Shown: one piece after another, positions 21,610-32,219 of the stretch
Position numbering within the stretch: position 1 is the first letter of the stretch
How the letters are laid out: every line of letters starts with the position of its first letter
From: Laburnicola sp. R22_1
Lineage: Eukaryota > Ascomycota > Dothideomycetes > Pleosporales > Didymosphaeriaceae
Assembly (NCBI GenBank): GCA_014281115.1
Contig: JACONQ010000002.1
Location: forward strand, 248,001 to 312,000
Direction of reading: 5' to 3'
Length of the DNA stretch: 64,000 nt
The notes under the pieces: model-generated
Database searches by the model: none
The model's input: the letters and a program-made list of their open reading frames with translations, nothing else
What the model was told of the DNA's origin: nothing
Program-made: the position numbers and the translations under genes

Positions 21610-24560
21610 ATGGCGACGTCGCCGCCGCCGGTCGAGGACCAGGCGCGTCTGCTCGAAGATGCCCTCGCCGTGGTGCGCCAGCAGACGATGCTCATGCGCC
21701 GCTGCCTCGAGACGCCTGGCAAGCTGATGGATGCGCTCAAGTGCAGGTACGAGACGGGAGCTGGGGCGTATTCTCTCCCTCGACGTGCTGATGTTTGCGT
21801 GCAGCTCCACGCTTGTCTCCGAGCTGCGGACGAGCAGCCTGGGACCTAAGCAGTACTACGAGCTCTACATGTCCGTCTTCGACGCCCTGCGCCACCTCTC
21901 CGTCTACCTCCGCGAAAACCACCCCGTCAACCACCTCGCCGACCTGTACGAGCTCGTCCAGTATGCCGGCAACATCATCCCGAGGCTGTACCTCATGGTT
22001 ACCGTCGGCACCGTGTACATGGCAATTGAGGATGCGCCGGTCAAGGAGATCATGAAGGACATGATGGAGATGAGTCGCGGCGTCCAGCACCCTATCCGCG
22101 GCCTGTTCCTGCGGTACTATCTTGCTGGCCAGGCGCGCGACACGCTGCCGGAGGGGGACGGCGACGGGCCAGAGGGGAACCTGCAGGATTCGATTAGCTT
22201 CATTCTCACGAACTTCGTCGAGATGAACAAGCTGTGGGTGCGCTTGCAACATCAGGGCCATTCGAGAGAGCGGGAGCAGCGGACCAAGGAGCGACAGGAG
22301 CTGCAGCTTCTGGTAGGCAGCAACGTGGTCCGCCTCAGCCAGCTCGTGGATCTGGAGAACTACAAGAAGATTTTGAATCCGCTACTGGAGCAGATAGTTC
22401 AATGTCGGGACGTTCTGGCGCAGGAATATCTGTTGGAAGGCATGTTACATGGTGCCCAAGGCACAAGAACCGGCAGATGCTAACTTGCGTCCAGTTGTGA
22501 CCCAGGTCTTCCCCGACGAGTTCCACCTGCACACCCTCGATCAATTTCTCTCCGCAGTCGCTCGGCTGAACCCGCACGTAAACGTCAAAAGCATCGTTGT
22601 CGGCTTGATGGACCGCTTGTCTGCTTACGCGCAACGCGAGTCGGAATCAGAAAGCCCTGAACAGCGCAAGAAAACGGAGGAGGAGGCCATATCAAATCTC
22701 ATGCAGCAATTAAAGGTACAGAAAGAGCAAAAAGCTGCTGAGCCGGCGCCATCAGAAACACATCAAAATGGAGATTCATCCGAGTCTCAACTGGGTGCCG
22801 AAACAACATCAATAGCTTCGTCGACCACCGCTGCAGAGACAGAAGCGACAAAAACTCCAGATTCCACTGAAACAGATGGTGTGACTGAAAAGTCAAGAGG
22901 CATACCCAAGAACGTGAAGCTGTTCGAGATCTTCCATGAACAGGTGGCATCATTGGTCAAGATGCAGCGACTGTCGATTCAGGACACTATCGGTCTGCTT
23001 GTTTCTCTAGCCAACCTTGCTTTGTGAGTAATCTTTTTTCTGAGTCTCAGCATGTCTACTTACCGACTTCATTAGAAATATCTACCCTGAACGCCTCGAC
23101 TACGTGGACCAAGTACTGGCCTTTGCCAATCGAAAGGTTACTGAATTTGCAAATAGTGCTGACCTGCACTCGCAAGCGTGTCAGAGTCAAATTCTGAGCT
23201 TGCTTTTGGCACCCATCAAAGCGTACGTATCTATGTTTACTGCCCTCGCTCTCCCCAACTTCATTCCTCTTCTACACAATCAACCCTACCCCACTCGAAG
23301 GGCAGTTGCTGGCGAAGTAGCGAGAAGTCTACTCAGGAATCAAACGCACATTGCTTCCGTGGAGGATTTGGAAAGCGTGTTGGAGATCTTAAAGGTTCTC
23401 ATCAAGGAAGGCATGCAACAAGCCACTGGCTACCCCGGCGGTCCAATACAGCGGAAAGCCACAGAGACAGACGAAACAATAGAAGAGCAAGGCTGGTTAG
23501 CACGAATAGTACATTTCATCCATGGACCTGACAACGACACTCAGTTCAAGGTTTGTATTTGTCCCATACATCAAGACGCGTTCTGATCTATTATTTTAGC
23601 TTCTTCAAGCCGCGCGTAAAGCCTTCGCTGAGGGCAACGAACGTGTCAAATTCACCACACCTGCCCTCATTACGGCTTCTATAAAACTCGCCCGTCGGTA
23701 CAAAGCCCGCGAGCACCTTGAGGACAATTGGTCTTCGCAATCTTCCGCACTTTACAAATTCATGCACAGCACACTATCAACTCTCTACACCCGCGTTCCA
23801 AGCTCAGCAGATCTATCACTTCGACTTTTCATCGGCTGCGGACAGGTCGCTGATCAGAACGGATTCGAGGAAGTTGCCTACGAATTCTTTGCGCAGGCCT
23901 TTACGATCTACGAGGAAGCCATTAGCGACTCAAGAGCACAGTTCCAGGCGGTGTGCGTTATTGCTAGCGCTCTGCATATCACCAGAAATTTCGGCAAAGA
24001 GAATTACGACACGCTTATTACGAAGTGCGCACTGCACGGAAGTAAGCTTCTCAAGAAGCCTGATCAGTGCCGCGCAGTGTATCTCGCGAGTCACTTGTGG
24101 TGGGCGACCGAGATCCGAGCGTTGAGCGAGGAAGATCCGAAGAACGTAAGTCATGCCAGTCCTTGGTACTTTGCATGCTGACCTAGCAAAGCTCTACCGT
24201 GACGGCAAGCGCGTTCTCGAATGTCTACAACGTGCTCTCCGTGTAGCCGACGCCTGCATGGACGCTGCGGTATCAGTCGAGCTTTTTGTTGAGATATTGA
24301 ACCGCTACGTGTACTACTTTGACCAGGAAAACGAAGCTGTGAGTTATTTCATCCAACCTGTTTTTGTTTTTTTGAGGCTAGTGTTAATCGCAAGTCAGGT
24401 CACAACAAAGTACCTCAACGGGCTCATTGAGCTCATCCACTCCAACCTACAATCCAATGAGAATGCGTCTGCGCTCGAGAATCCTAAGCGGCATTTCCAG
24501 CGTACTTTGGACTACATCTCCAGCAGAGAATATGAGGGTGTTGTCACGGCTGCGAAGTGA
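21610..24560 (+). CDS. VPS35: Vacuolar protein sorting protein 35, retromer core
   Basis: Seven exons: 21610-21746, 21805-22439, 22495-23023, 23076-23550, 23600-24145, 24192-24338 and 24399-24560, giving 876 residues. VPS35 is the alpha-solenoid of the retromer that recycles cargo from endosomes to the Golgi. Diagnostic stretches are the VPS26-binding PRLYLM motif ([13 protein letters not shown]), [37 protein letters not shown], and [12 protein letters not shown] with EILNRYVYY near the end. Intron 2 (22440-22494) has a GC donor (GAAG|GCATGT), required to give the conserved [15 protein letters not shown]. Intron 5 uses an AAG acceptor, which alone restores frame. The last intron is 60 bp without a stop, so its retention would add 20 residues. 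An acidic, Ser-rich insert (about residues 300-365) separates the two halves. Confidence 0.95.
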
Positions 24561-25057
24561 GGAGGTAATAACATGTGGCGGAATGGCAGTGTGGATGGCG
24601 TGGTACCTAGGTATGGTATGCGTGTTCTTGATAATCCGGATGCGGAAAGAAGGTCTTGTACTATTAGTTTGCAAGGATGGTTGGTGGGGTGGTAGATGTA
24701 GTGGGGACTGGGAGTGGGTGTGTTGGGTTGGTAGATGTCGATGGGGGGTTGAAATGGATGGAAAGTGTGTGAAGTATGGTTGAGGTTATGGTTGGACTAC
24801 CTACCTGTGTACGTGATGTCACGTGAAGTTTGCGGGACAACTAATCTTCTTGCTGTCGTTCTGTTAGTCTAGCCTTCTGCCGTCTCTCGGTTGATAAGCA
24901 ACGGTATAGGTTGATCGCTTGCGGTACTAGTAAGCATGGACTCGGTATATAGTACAGCGCAGCGGCGTTTAGATGGCCCGCTATTATATAAGCGAATAGT
25001 AACGACGGCTCGTGCCAGGTGAGATACACGTTGTAGGAACGTCCTTTGTCAACCAAC
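24561..25057. other. Intergenic, no gene seen
   Basis: About 500 bp downstream of VPS35, G-rich at 24640-24780 and then AT-richer. Nothing recognisable. Confidence 0.5.
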
Positions 25058-25429
25058 ATGAGCCCTAGCAGGGGACTCCCTCGCTTATTCTCCCTACTTT
25101 ACCGACGAGCACCAGATTTCCTCCCGTGCCAAGTTCAATATAAGGTTTTTCTCGGAACTATTGTCTTTCTTACATCACTTCTGACTTTCTCCGATCTATG
25201 CTACAGTCCCAAACACAATTCCGCTGCGAAATATGAGTCTTCGTACGTGATGAATTGTTTTCGGCTCTGCTGGTGCCAGCGTGAGAATATCATTTGCCGG
25301 GGCCTAGGCAAATTGCCGATATGCGCCTGTAAAGAGTGCCTGACTTCGCTGCAGCAACTGTCTAATATCGTGCATAAAATCATGAAGGACACGGTAAAAC
25401 GTTGTGAGGGAAAGATCTGGGTGTGCTGA
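25058..25429 (+). CDS. Possible small cysteine-rich membrane or secreted protein
   Basis: An open frame of 123 codons from ATG 25058. It has one hydrophobic stretch (VFLGTIVFLTSLLTF, about residues 31-45) preceded by basic residues, then a cysteine-rich C-terminal half with about ten Cys (for example CFRLCWCQ, ICACKEC) ending in Cys. The composition would suit a signal-anchor or effector-like protein, but I recognise no family and no splice evidence supports it. It lies alone in an intergenic stretch at the edge of the accessory island. It may be a chance frame. Confidence 0.3.
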   Translation: MSPSRGLPRLFSLLYRRAPDFLPCQVQYKVFLGTIVFLTSLLTFSDLCYSPKHNSAAKYESSYVMNCFRLCWCQRENIICRGLGKLPICACKECLTSLQQLSNIVHKIMKDTVKRCEGKIWVC

Positions 25430-25808
25430 AAACGCATTGGAAACATAGAATTGAAATGCCGACTAGGACGTTCATAGTCTATTTTTTTTTCATTCATATC
25501 CGTTGATAGTTGACTTCACCTTTTACAGATCATGAGAGTTAACAGTACAACCAAGGTTCAACAGCCAAAGCACGTAAAAACAAGGCGCGGTTGGGATCAA
25601 ATGGGGAGCCGTAGCATGACGCGATGATTGTAAAGGTCATAGTCTACATAGTATCATCTCTACACAATGGACACTGCATTACCCACAACAAGAAAGTTAC
25701 GGCGGGCTGGAGGGGCGTTCACAGACGTGAAAATAATGATTCAATGTTAACAATTAATTGTGCATATGTACACTGCCATGTACTGCGAATCCTTCTCGAT
25801 CAATAACT
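25430..25808. other. Intergenic, no gene seen
   Basis: AT-rich 380-bp stretch before the 3' end of the FAD monooxygenase; no motif or gene seen. Confidence 0.5.
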
Positions 25809-27424
25809 TCAACCTTGCACCATAACGTTTCTATGCAATCTATGTATGTTCAATGCCGCATACGCCAAAGCAAAGCCTAATACGAAAGGTAGCCAATTTG
25901 ACAGCGTAGCAAACCAACCTGGCTTGGAACTTTCGTCCCGTTGGTTGTTCAACGAGCGAGGAAATGGATTCTCATTGATAGCGTTCTCGACTTCCTCATG
26001 CGCATCATACCCGTACAACCATGGCTGCACCTGTGGGCATGTCCAACGGCTCGGGAAGGGGCCTCGCGGCTCCTTGCTGAGCTGTGACAGGAACAGTGCG
26101 TCTCGTGCTTCTTGATCCGGCCCATCAAACATATGAAACGCCTCTCGCTATTGCAGGATTAGCTTCTAGCCATAGCTACGAACGTTTACCTGGAAAAATT
26201 ACCTGCTTGAAGGTCTCCCGTACAATGGACTCGCCTCGAGCCTTTCGCAAGTTCTCATACGTTTTTAGGGCATGCGCTACATGGTCCCTGGTTTCAATGC
26301 GTCCGAGTAGTAATCCTAGCACAGTACCATCTTCAATGGCTGAGTTGGCCCCTTGCGCAAGATACGGAAGCATGGGGTGACAGGCATCGCTTCTGTGGTA
26401 CATTAGCCAGGTCTGAGAACAGAGATAGGATGCGAAAACGTACGTGAAGACTAAGTTGGACTGGTTGTTGACCCAAGATGTCATCTCATCTCCTAAAAGC
26501 ATGTCAGATACATCAAATTATATAATGCTGAGTTTGCTTACGATGCATCAACTTCCACTTATCAACATTGTCAACAAGATCTAGGAATCGTGCTAAGATG
26601 GGGTCCCACCCCTTGAACAAAGCCTTCATTTCCTCGATAGATCCAGGCTGACGACTGACGCCTGAAGGAAGATTATCAGGCACAAGGAGTACGATGTTGT
26701 ACATCTTGCCGCCACGCAAAGAATATCCAACGGCATGTGCTCCTGGGCCAATCCAAAAATGGCAAGTCGGTTCAGATACCCAACGACGCAGCTCTGGGTC
26801 TTGGATCTGTTCGATGTCTAATACGACACGGTAGGCTAAGTCGCCAGTTGGTTTGGGAGGATCGTTACGGCCTAGAAATTGCGACCGACAACGCGACCAT
26901 AGCCCGTCAGCAGCAATTACAAGGTCCGCAACGTAGCGGGACCCCTGCTCGGTTGAAACCACAGGCCGAGCGTGCTCAAATTCCACTTCGATTATCCGTG
27001 ATCCGAATCGAAAGTCAACACCCAGAGCTTTTGCTCGCTCATACAACGCTAGCTGAAGATCGCATCGGTGCATGTCTAGAAACGGAGCATCGTATCGCTT
27101 GCGGATATTACGTGAGAAGGCCTCGTCGTGGGCAAGTATGGAGCCTGTGTATCGATGAACAGTCAACGAGGTCGGTTCTGCGCTGGAAGCCCAAAAGTCG
27201 TCGCTGAGGCCATATTGTTGGAGGATCTTGGTACAGTTCGGCGTCAGTTGCAGTCCAGCGCCTACTTCGGCAAGTTCTTTCGCGGCTTCGTGCACTAGAA
27301 CATTGTGGCCGGATTGTGCGATAGAAATGGCTGCGGCCAGACCGCCTAGTCCAGCACCCACGATAACGATGTCTAACTGGACCAAAGACCGGCGATGAAA
27401 CGTAGCAGCTGATGAGGACGCCAT
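25809..27424 (-). CDS. FAD-dependent aromatic monooxygenase, salicylate hydroxylase type
   Basis: Four exons: 27424-26542, 26492-26444, 26392-26203 and 26147-25809, giving 486 residues. It is a group A flavoprotein monooxygenase that hydroxylates phenolic acids using NAD(P)H. The N-terminal FAD dinucleotide-binding motif is IVIVGAGLGGLAAA (about residues 20-33). A DLVIAADGLWSRCR segment matches the DG motif. SDACHPMLPYLAQGANSAIED matches the second FAD-binding motif, spelled in part here, but starts with Ser where Gly is normal (GDACHP). The C-terminus carries one predicted membrane segment (WLPFVLGFALAYAAL), uncommon for salicylate hydroxylases but seen in some fungal homologues. The substrate cannot be told. 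It lies 0.4 kb from the decayed hAT element and near a regulator and an FAH-family remnant. Confidence 0.88.
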
Positions 27425-27824
27425 AGACCCGGTGAAACGATTGTGTATGAGAAATCCGTCGTTGAGAATAAGAAAAGGGGCAGCGAATGTGACACTGGGA
27501 CTTTCAAAATGTGTACTCTTGATCGTGCTCCATCATTATCATGAAGAAGACTTCGCGCACGTTCGGTACACGGTCCATAATCCCTGATAGCTCTCGCTCC
27601 CTCTCGCAAAAATTGCGATTCAAGTTCGGATTTCCCTAGCCTCGCGATACTTTCGGATATTCCGGATGTGGCTGGGACGACCTCACTCGGCTATTCCGGA
27701 CGGTCGTTAAGCCATTGCGAAGTCAACGCATCTACTCTCGAAGTAGTATATACACCCGAAAATCCAGATGGCTACCAAATAGGCTTCCCATCATGGCACC
27801 AAAAGGTCCTTTCAAGCTGGTGAC
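27425..27824. other. Promoter region of the monooxygenase up to the hAT insertion
   Basis: 400 bp of ordinary base composition. The motif GCGAAGTCAACG at 27717-27728 recurs at 27828, in the end of the hAT element, which may be chance. Confidence 0.5.
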
Positions 27825-28589
27825 CAGCGAAGTCAACGTACCGTACTACGCGTAGTACTACGTCCCGTAGTACGTCCCGTACGCCGTACGTACGTAGCTG
27901 CCTCCTGGGCCGTAGCGTAGCCGTAGTTTGTACGGCTCTACAGCGTAGTTATAGCTCTACGGGAGCCTTTTTATAAGATTTTAACGTGACCTTTTAGTGT
28001 TTTGGGAGGCTGTTTTCGGCCTTTTCTCGCCCTTTTTAGTGTAGTACGAGCTCGGATCGTAAGGGCGCCTAGTAGGCCTTTATTGTAGCAGAATTTTCTA
28101 GTGCCCCTTAAGTAATAACTTATTAGCTTTTGCCTATAATATGTTGCGAAATACACAGTTCTAGGCCTCGCAATTATCTTAGAGTATAATTAATTATTGT
28201 TCTTACTATACCGCCACGTTATAAAGGCTTAATGTCGCCCTTGCCGCTGCTAACAGCGAGTTAGAGTTGTCCGCGTTATATAAGAGTACTCTAGATAGTA
28301 TAAAAAGGTCACACGTTTAGTAGCTAGGGCGTTGTATAGAAGAGGCCTTTAATATTAATTAGCACCGCCTTTAGCACAATAATCGCTATCTAGTTGCTAG
28401 TAGAGTTAGGTATAGAGTCCGCTATAAATCGCAACTTAAGGGCAAGCGCGCGCCCGCATCTATATAGTAATATAGAGCTGAGTTAGAGTACCTAGAGGAC
28501 AATATAGTTAGTAAGATAATCTTATAGCTGTATAAAGACTATTACCTTATATAGAGAACAGCTAATTGCTAGCGTGTTAACAGTATAGC

Positions 28590-28907
28590 TGTCAGATACG
28601 TAAGTATCTTTGATGAGATGAGATGAAAGTGATGGATTTGATGATGAATTGATTGTCGAGTGATCTCTGTCGGAGAAGCTCAGCTATCGTACGCAATATC
28701 TATCTAGCGCTAAGACGCACTAGTAATAGTGCGGAGTAGTGTAACAGTAGTACGCCAGTCTCCTTTGTGTATTTCACAGTGATCTCACAGTGAAATCACT
28801 GTAAGTTACACCAACTGTCGTCATAAGGAGACCATGTGATCGGACGCACGTGACTACTGGATTTCACAGTGAAATCACAGTGATTTCCAGTGACCTGATA
28901 TCTGACA
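28590..28907 (-). mobile_element. Solo LTR of a Ty1/copia-type element, 318 bp
   Basis: It begins and ends with TG...CA in the form TGTCAGATA...TATCTGACA and is flanked by a 5-bp target duplication, ATAGC at 28585-28589 and 28908-28912. It is the reverse complement of the LTR at 63119-63436 and has exactly the same length. No internal sequence remains, so it is a recombination product. It sits inside the decayed hAT element. It contains short internal palindromes built from CACAGTGA and TCACTGTG units. Confidence 0.92.
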
Positions 28908-28912
28908 ATAGC

Positions 28913-31290
28913 TTATATTAAAGTTTACCTTAAAAAGGCCTACAAAGTCAACCTAGACACTAGATTGTTGTCTATTGTAGAGGCTATAAAGGCTTAAAAT
29001 CTATAGAATAAAGCTGCCAGCGCGTAGTCAAGGGTGTCGCACTTGTTATAGCAAGAGGAGGAGCTCTAGAGTGCCTTTATTAACTAGGTAATTGCTAAGG
29101 ATCTTAGCTTTATAATAGCAACGTTAGCGGCCACCTAGGGCCTTCTAATATAGAATTAAACTAATCTTTTGTGCGCCCTACTAAAAAGCCACGCAACGCT
29201 ATTAAAATATATATAAACAAGTATAGTAGAGTAAAAGAAGAAGGTTGTAAAGCTTTTACGTACAACGCAAAGTAAAATAAGTATAAGTTGCGATCTATAG
29301 ATATCGCTAAATAATATAAGCTTTCTTAGAGTTATCGCCTACTTTGTTAGTAAGCTAGCCTAAGATTTTGCTAGCCTTATTAATAAGGCCTTTTTATAGT
29401 AATTTATAGTAATTTAGATACTTAACACTAATAATATAACTTTACTATTACCTTTTATAATATTTTTAGCAACTATATAGTAGCTACGTAAGCTTAAGTT
29501 ATTATCTAGGTTGTCTATGCGTATAACTTTAAGCAAAAACTCTATTATTTTGTGGGCGATAATATAAGCAATAATAACTTAAAGTTTATTAAGCATATTA
29601 ACTTATTAACTAGCCTTAACGTTAGAACTTAACACTATATACGCTGCGCAGGGCATATAATTAACCTAATTATTAAGACACTTATATATAGCACTAGAGT
29701 AAGCAAATTTAAGGTAGAGCTTATCTATGCCACTCCCTAGAAGTAGTATTAATTATACTAATAGTATAGAATTATTAGTAAGCTATATAACTTTATAAAC
29801 GCTATATGCGTATTCTATAAACGCCGCAAGCTTTTCTATATAACCTAGCAATAATTAGGTAATAAGAACCTACTATAGATCTTTAGCACACTTAATTTAG
29901 TATAGGATAGTAGTATTAGATAGCACAGCGTTTACCTTATATTACTGCGTTACTAGGAGCTTAAGAATCTAATTCGCAAGTTTATATAATACGCGCGCGA
30001 CACTACTAATCTTCTAAAGGTTCCTAACAATAATAATAATAATATATACAACCTAATAACAATGTTATATAATTCTGGGCCGGCTGTTTAACCGACCACC
30101 GTGTTACGTAATCGATAATTTATTTGACGACATTTTTCGCTGCAATAACAATAACGATAATCACGATAGTAATTATACTAAATAGCAGACTGTCTATTAA
30201 TTGCTATTAACGATGCTGTTGTGCAGAACGCTAACAACGAAATTATTGTTATTTTGTGTATATTTTATTACTACTACTATGTGCTAGGTACTAGGTTATA
30301 GTGCCTTCTATTTTACTCCTCTCTATGTATAGTGCGAACTCGACCTTAGTTAGAATCTCTACACGACTAAGATCTTTAATACAACCTAATAACTAATAGG
30401 CTATCTAACAATAACTAGAAGAAAGTCTATATAATAATATAGGTACTATAGAAGTTCTATAAGCTCTATAAGGCCCTAGAGAGTGCAGCTAGCGTTAGCG
30501 GATTTAGGTCGCTCTAGCAAATAATAGTTAACTTATAGCAACTTTACAAGTTGCTAACTAAGCGTATATATAAAATTAAGGGCTTTATAGACTTTGTATA
30601 TATTAAATAAGGTGTTACACTTACGCTTAAAAAGCTTATAATATACTTTAATAAAATTGTGCTAGATCTAAAGCTATTTCTTTACTATATAGCCACTATA
30701 TTACACCTATAACTCTATATTGCCTAGTTTAAAATTACTAGAAAAAGCACCCTATATAGTATAAGAAGGCCAAGGCGTTACTACGCAAGATGTTTTTAAG
30801 CTATATTAATGCTAAAAATAACACTAAGAACTATTTAAAATTATCTCTATTATTACGCAAAGTCCCTAGGGCGTATATAAGCGACGTAAGAAGGGCGTAG
30901 ACAATAAGTGTAGATCCTATACTTTTTACTAGTAGTAGGGTACATAAACGCTATAAACGCATATTGCAACTTAATAAGTACTTAGATAATTTATAAAAGA
31001 ATCTTAATAGCAACAATAACGCGTTAAAATAACTTATAGATAATCCACACTATTAGTGGGTTAAAATAGGCTAAAAACAGTACCTAATTATATATAAGAT
31101 AGCAATAGATTACCTCTTAGTGCCCTATACGTTATACAACTGCAAGAGGTATTTTAGCTCTACCTAATATACTATTATGTATAATCGCAATTATCTAGAA
31201 GGCTGTACTATTAAGGCCTTACAATTATAGAAGAATTAGCTGCGTTAAAAAGCTATTAAAAGTCACCTTTTTAATCTTACAAAGTTAATC
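28913..31290 (+). pseudogene. Relic of a hAT transposase inside the decayed element
   Basis: Translated on the plus strand with stops read through, conserved hAT pieces appear in order. AGHIINLI lies near 29646-29670. A segment resembling the hAT R-W-H/N-S motif (SIR-stop-HSVYLILLR) lies near 29910-29950. The C-terminal dimerisation block IAIDYLLVPYTLYNCKRYFSS lies near 31102-31165 and is followed by YNRNYLEG. Most stops are TAG or TAA where CAG, CAA or TGG is expected. The gene is beyond use. The coding sequence is also interrupted at 30061-30378 by an insertion. Confidence 0.75.
30061..30378. mobile_element. Nested 318-bp insertion flanked by a 15-bp direct repeat
   Basis: The 15-bp sequence ATACAACCTAATAAC occurs at 30046-30060 and again at 30379-30393. 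The hAT relic reads continuously (YNLIT then NRLSNN) when one copy and the intervening 318 bp are removed, so this is an insertion with target duplication. A 15-bp duplication fits a LINE/SINE-type insertion better than an LTR or a DNA transposon. The insert is less AT-rich at its left end and has no open frame. Confidence 0.65.
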
Positions 31291-31522
31291 TCCCAAAAAG
31301 ACAACTTTTTAATAACCTTAACACTAAACAACAATCACTAATTACCTAATTAGAAAAGAGCTTGGCACCTACAGCCCATAGAGAGCTTTTTGGGCTGTAC
31401 TACAGTTATGGGGCGTAATCTAGCATTTCTAGCGGCTCCTATACATACGTAGCGCCTATACAAGCTGTAGCGTAGAGCAATAAGGGTCAACTATACTATA
31501 CTACACTACGTTGACTACGCTG

Positions 31523-31774
31523 CTAATAACAGTGAATACTACTCCCAAGAGAGCAAATATTCTTATTGGCTGTGTTGCGGACATATTAAAAGATAATTAT
31601 ACAATTAATTACGTAGCCAACTGCATCAGTAAGTAACCCTTCGCAAAAAAAGTGAATGGTCGCTAACAAGCTACATTAGGCAAAGATAAGGATGTAGGCA
31701 AAGTTTAAGAGCACTAGCCGGACATTCTGGTAAATCACCATCAGGAACTGCACCTTATGGTGGAATACTAACCC
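31523..31774. other. Gap between hAT end and gene relic
   Basis: About 250 bp of moderate composition with no gene; see the relic that follows. Confidence 0.4.
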
Positions 31775-31954
31775 TCATATAGTTTTCCGCATCCATGTGG
31801 ACGACAAGAGGACGTGGCGGAGATCCAACAAACGGCTCGGTCGATCAAACCTAATGTGAAACGACACGCAATTCCTTTTGGTTTACAGATAGATAAGGGC
31901 CCAGATGCTGTTGTGGAACATCTGTTAGAAGAGATACCTCGATTGTTGCAGTAG
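31775..31954 (+). pseudogene. C-terminal relic of an unidentified gene
   Basis: A 59-codon open stretch ending in TAG at 31952-31954 has the look of a protein C-terminus: VKRHAIPFGLQIDKGPDAV followed by a Leu- and Glu-rich helix. Reading the same frame upstream gives DILVNHHQELHLMVEY, then a TAA and the stretch. So a longer gene may have been cut by a nonsense change or by the hAT insertion. I cannot name the family. It could be chance, but its codon pattern is better than that of its surroundings. Confidence 0.3.
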
Positions 31955-32219
31955 ACAATGTTAAAAGGCCACTGCAGGGCTGAAGGCATGTATACAATGT
32001 GGGAGGGTGAGGAAGTTGGCATTGTCACGTGGGAGCCCGCATACTAGGTACCTAGGTACCATTCTGGATCGGCAGTAGCGTCACATCTACTCTGCCGGGA
32101 TATCCTTGCTAAATTACTCAGCATGCAACAGTGCTCCTTTCTGAATTCTAACGTGCTTTTGCCCACTCCATCACACAGCCGTTTTATTTGTCCAGACAAG
32201 CTCGTTGATCCTTATCTTT

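Larger units (their letters stand above)
27825..31522 (+). mobile_element. RIP-decayed hAT DNA transposon, 3.7 kb
   Basis: The ends form a 16-bp terminal inverted repeat, CAGCG(A/T)AGTCAACGTA, at 27825-27840 and 31507-31522, with one mismatch and the CAG start usual in hAT elements. The flanking 8-bp target duplication is CTGGTGAC on the left (27817-27824) and CTAATAAC on the right (31523-31530). The two copies differ only by three G-to-A changes. The interior is strongly AT- and TA-rich with stops in all frames, as left by RIP. A solo LTR and another 318-bp insertion lie inside. Sequence next to both ends is full of GTAC/GTAG units (27840-27960 and 31440-31510), likely subterminal repeats. 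Confidence 0.85.

Noticed and set aside
28760..28900. Repeated CACAGTGA / TCACTGTG units, at first sight a CRISPR-like or palindromic array
   Set aside because: They are internal to the 318-bp LTR and recur identically in the other LTR copy.
31768..32028. Minus-strand 86-codon frame
   Set aside because: The plus strand reads more like a real protein end in the same place, and the minus frame has no motif.
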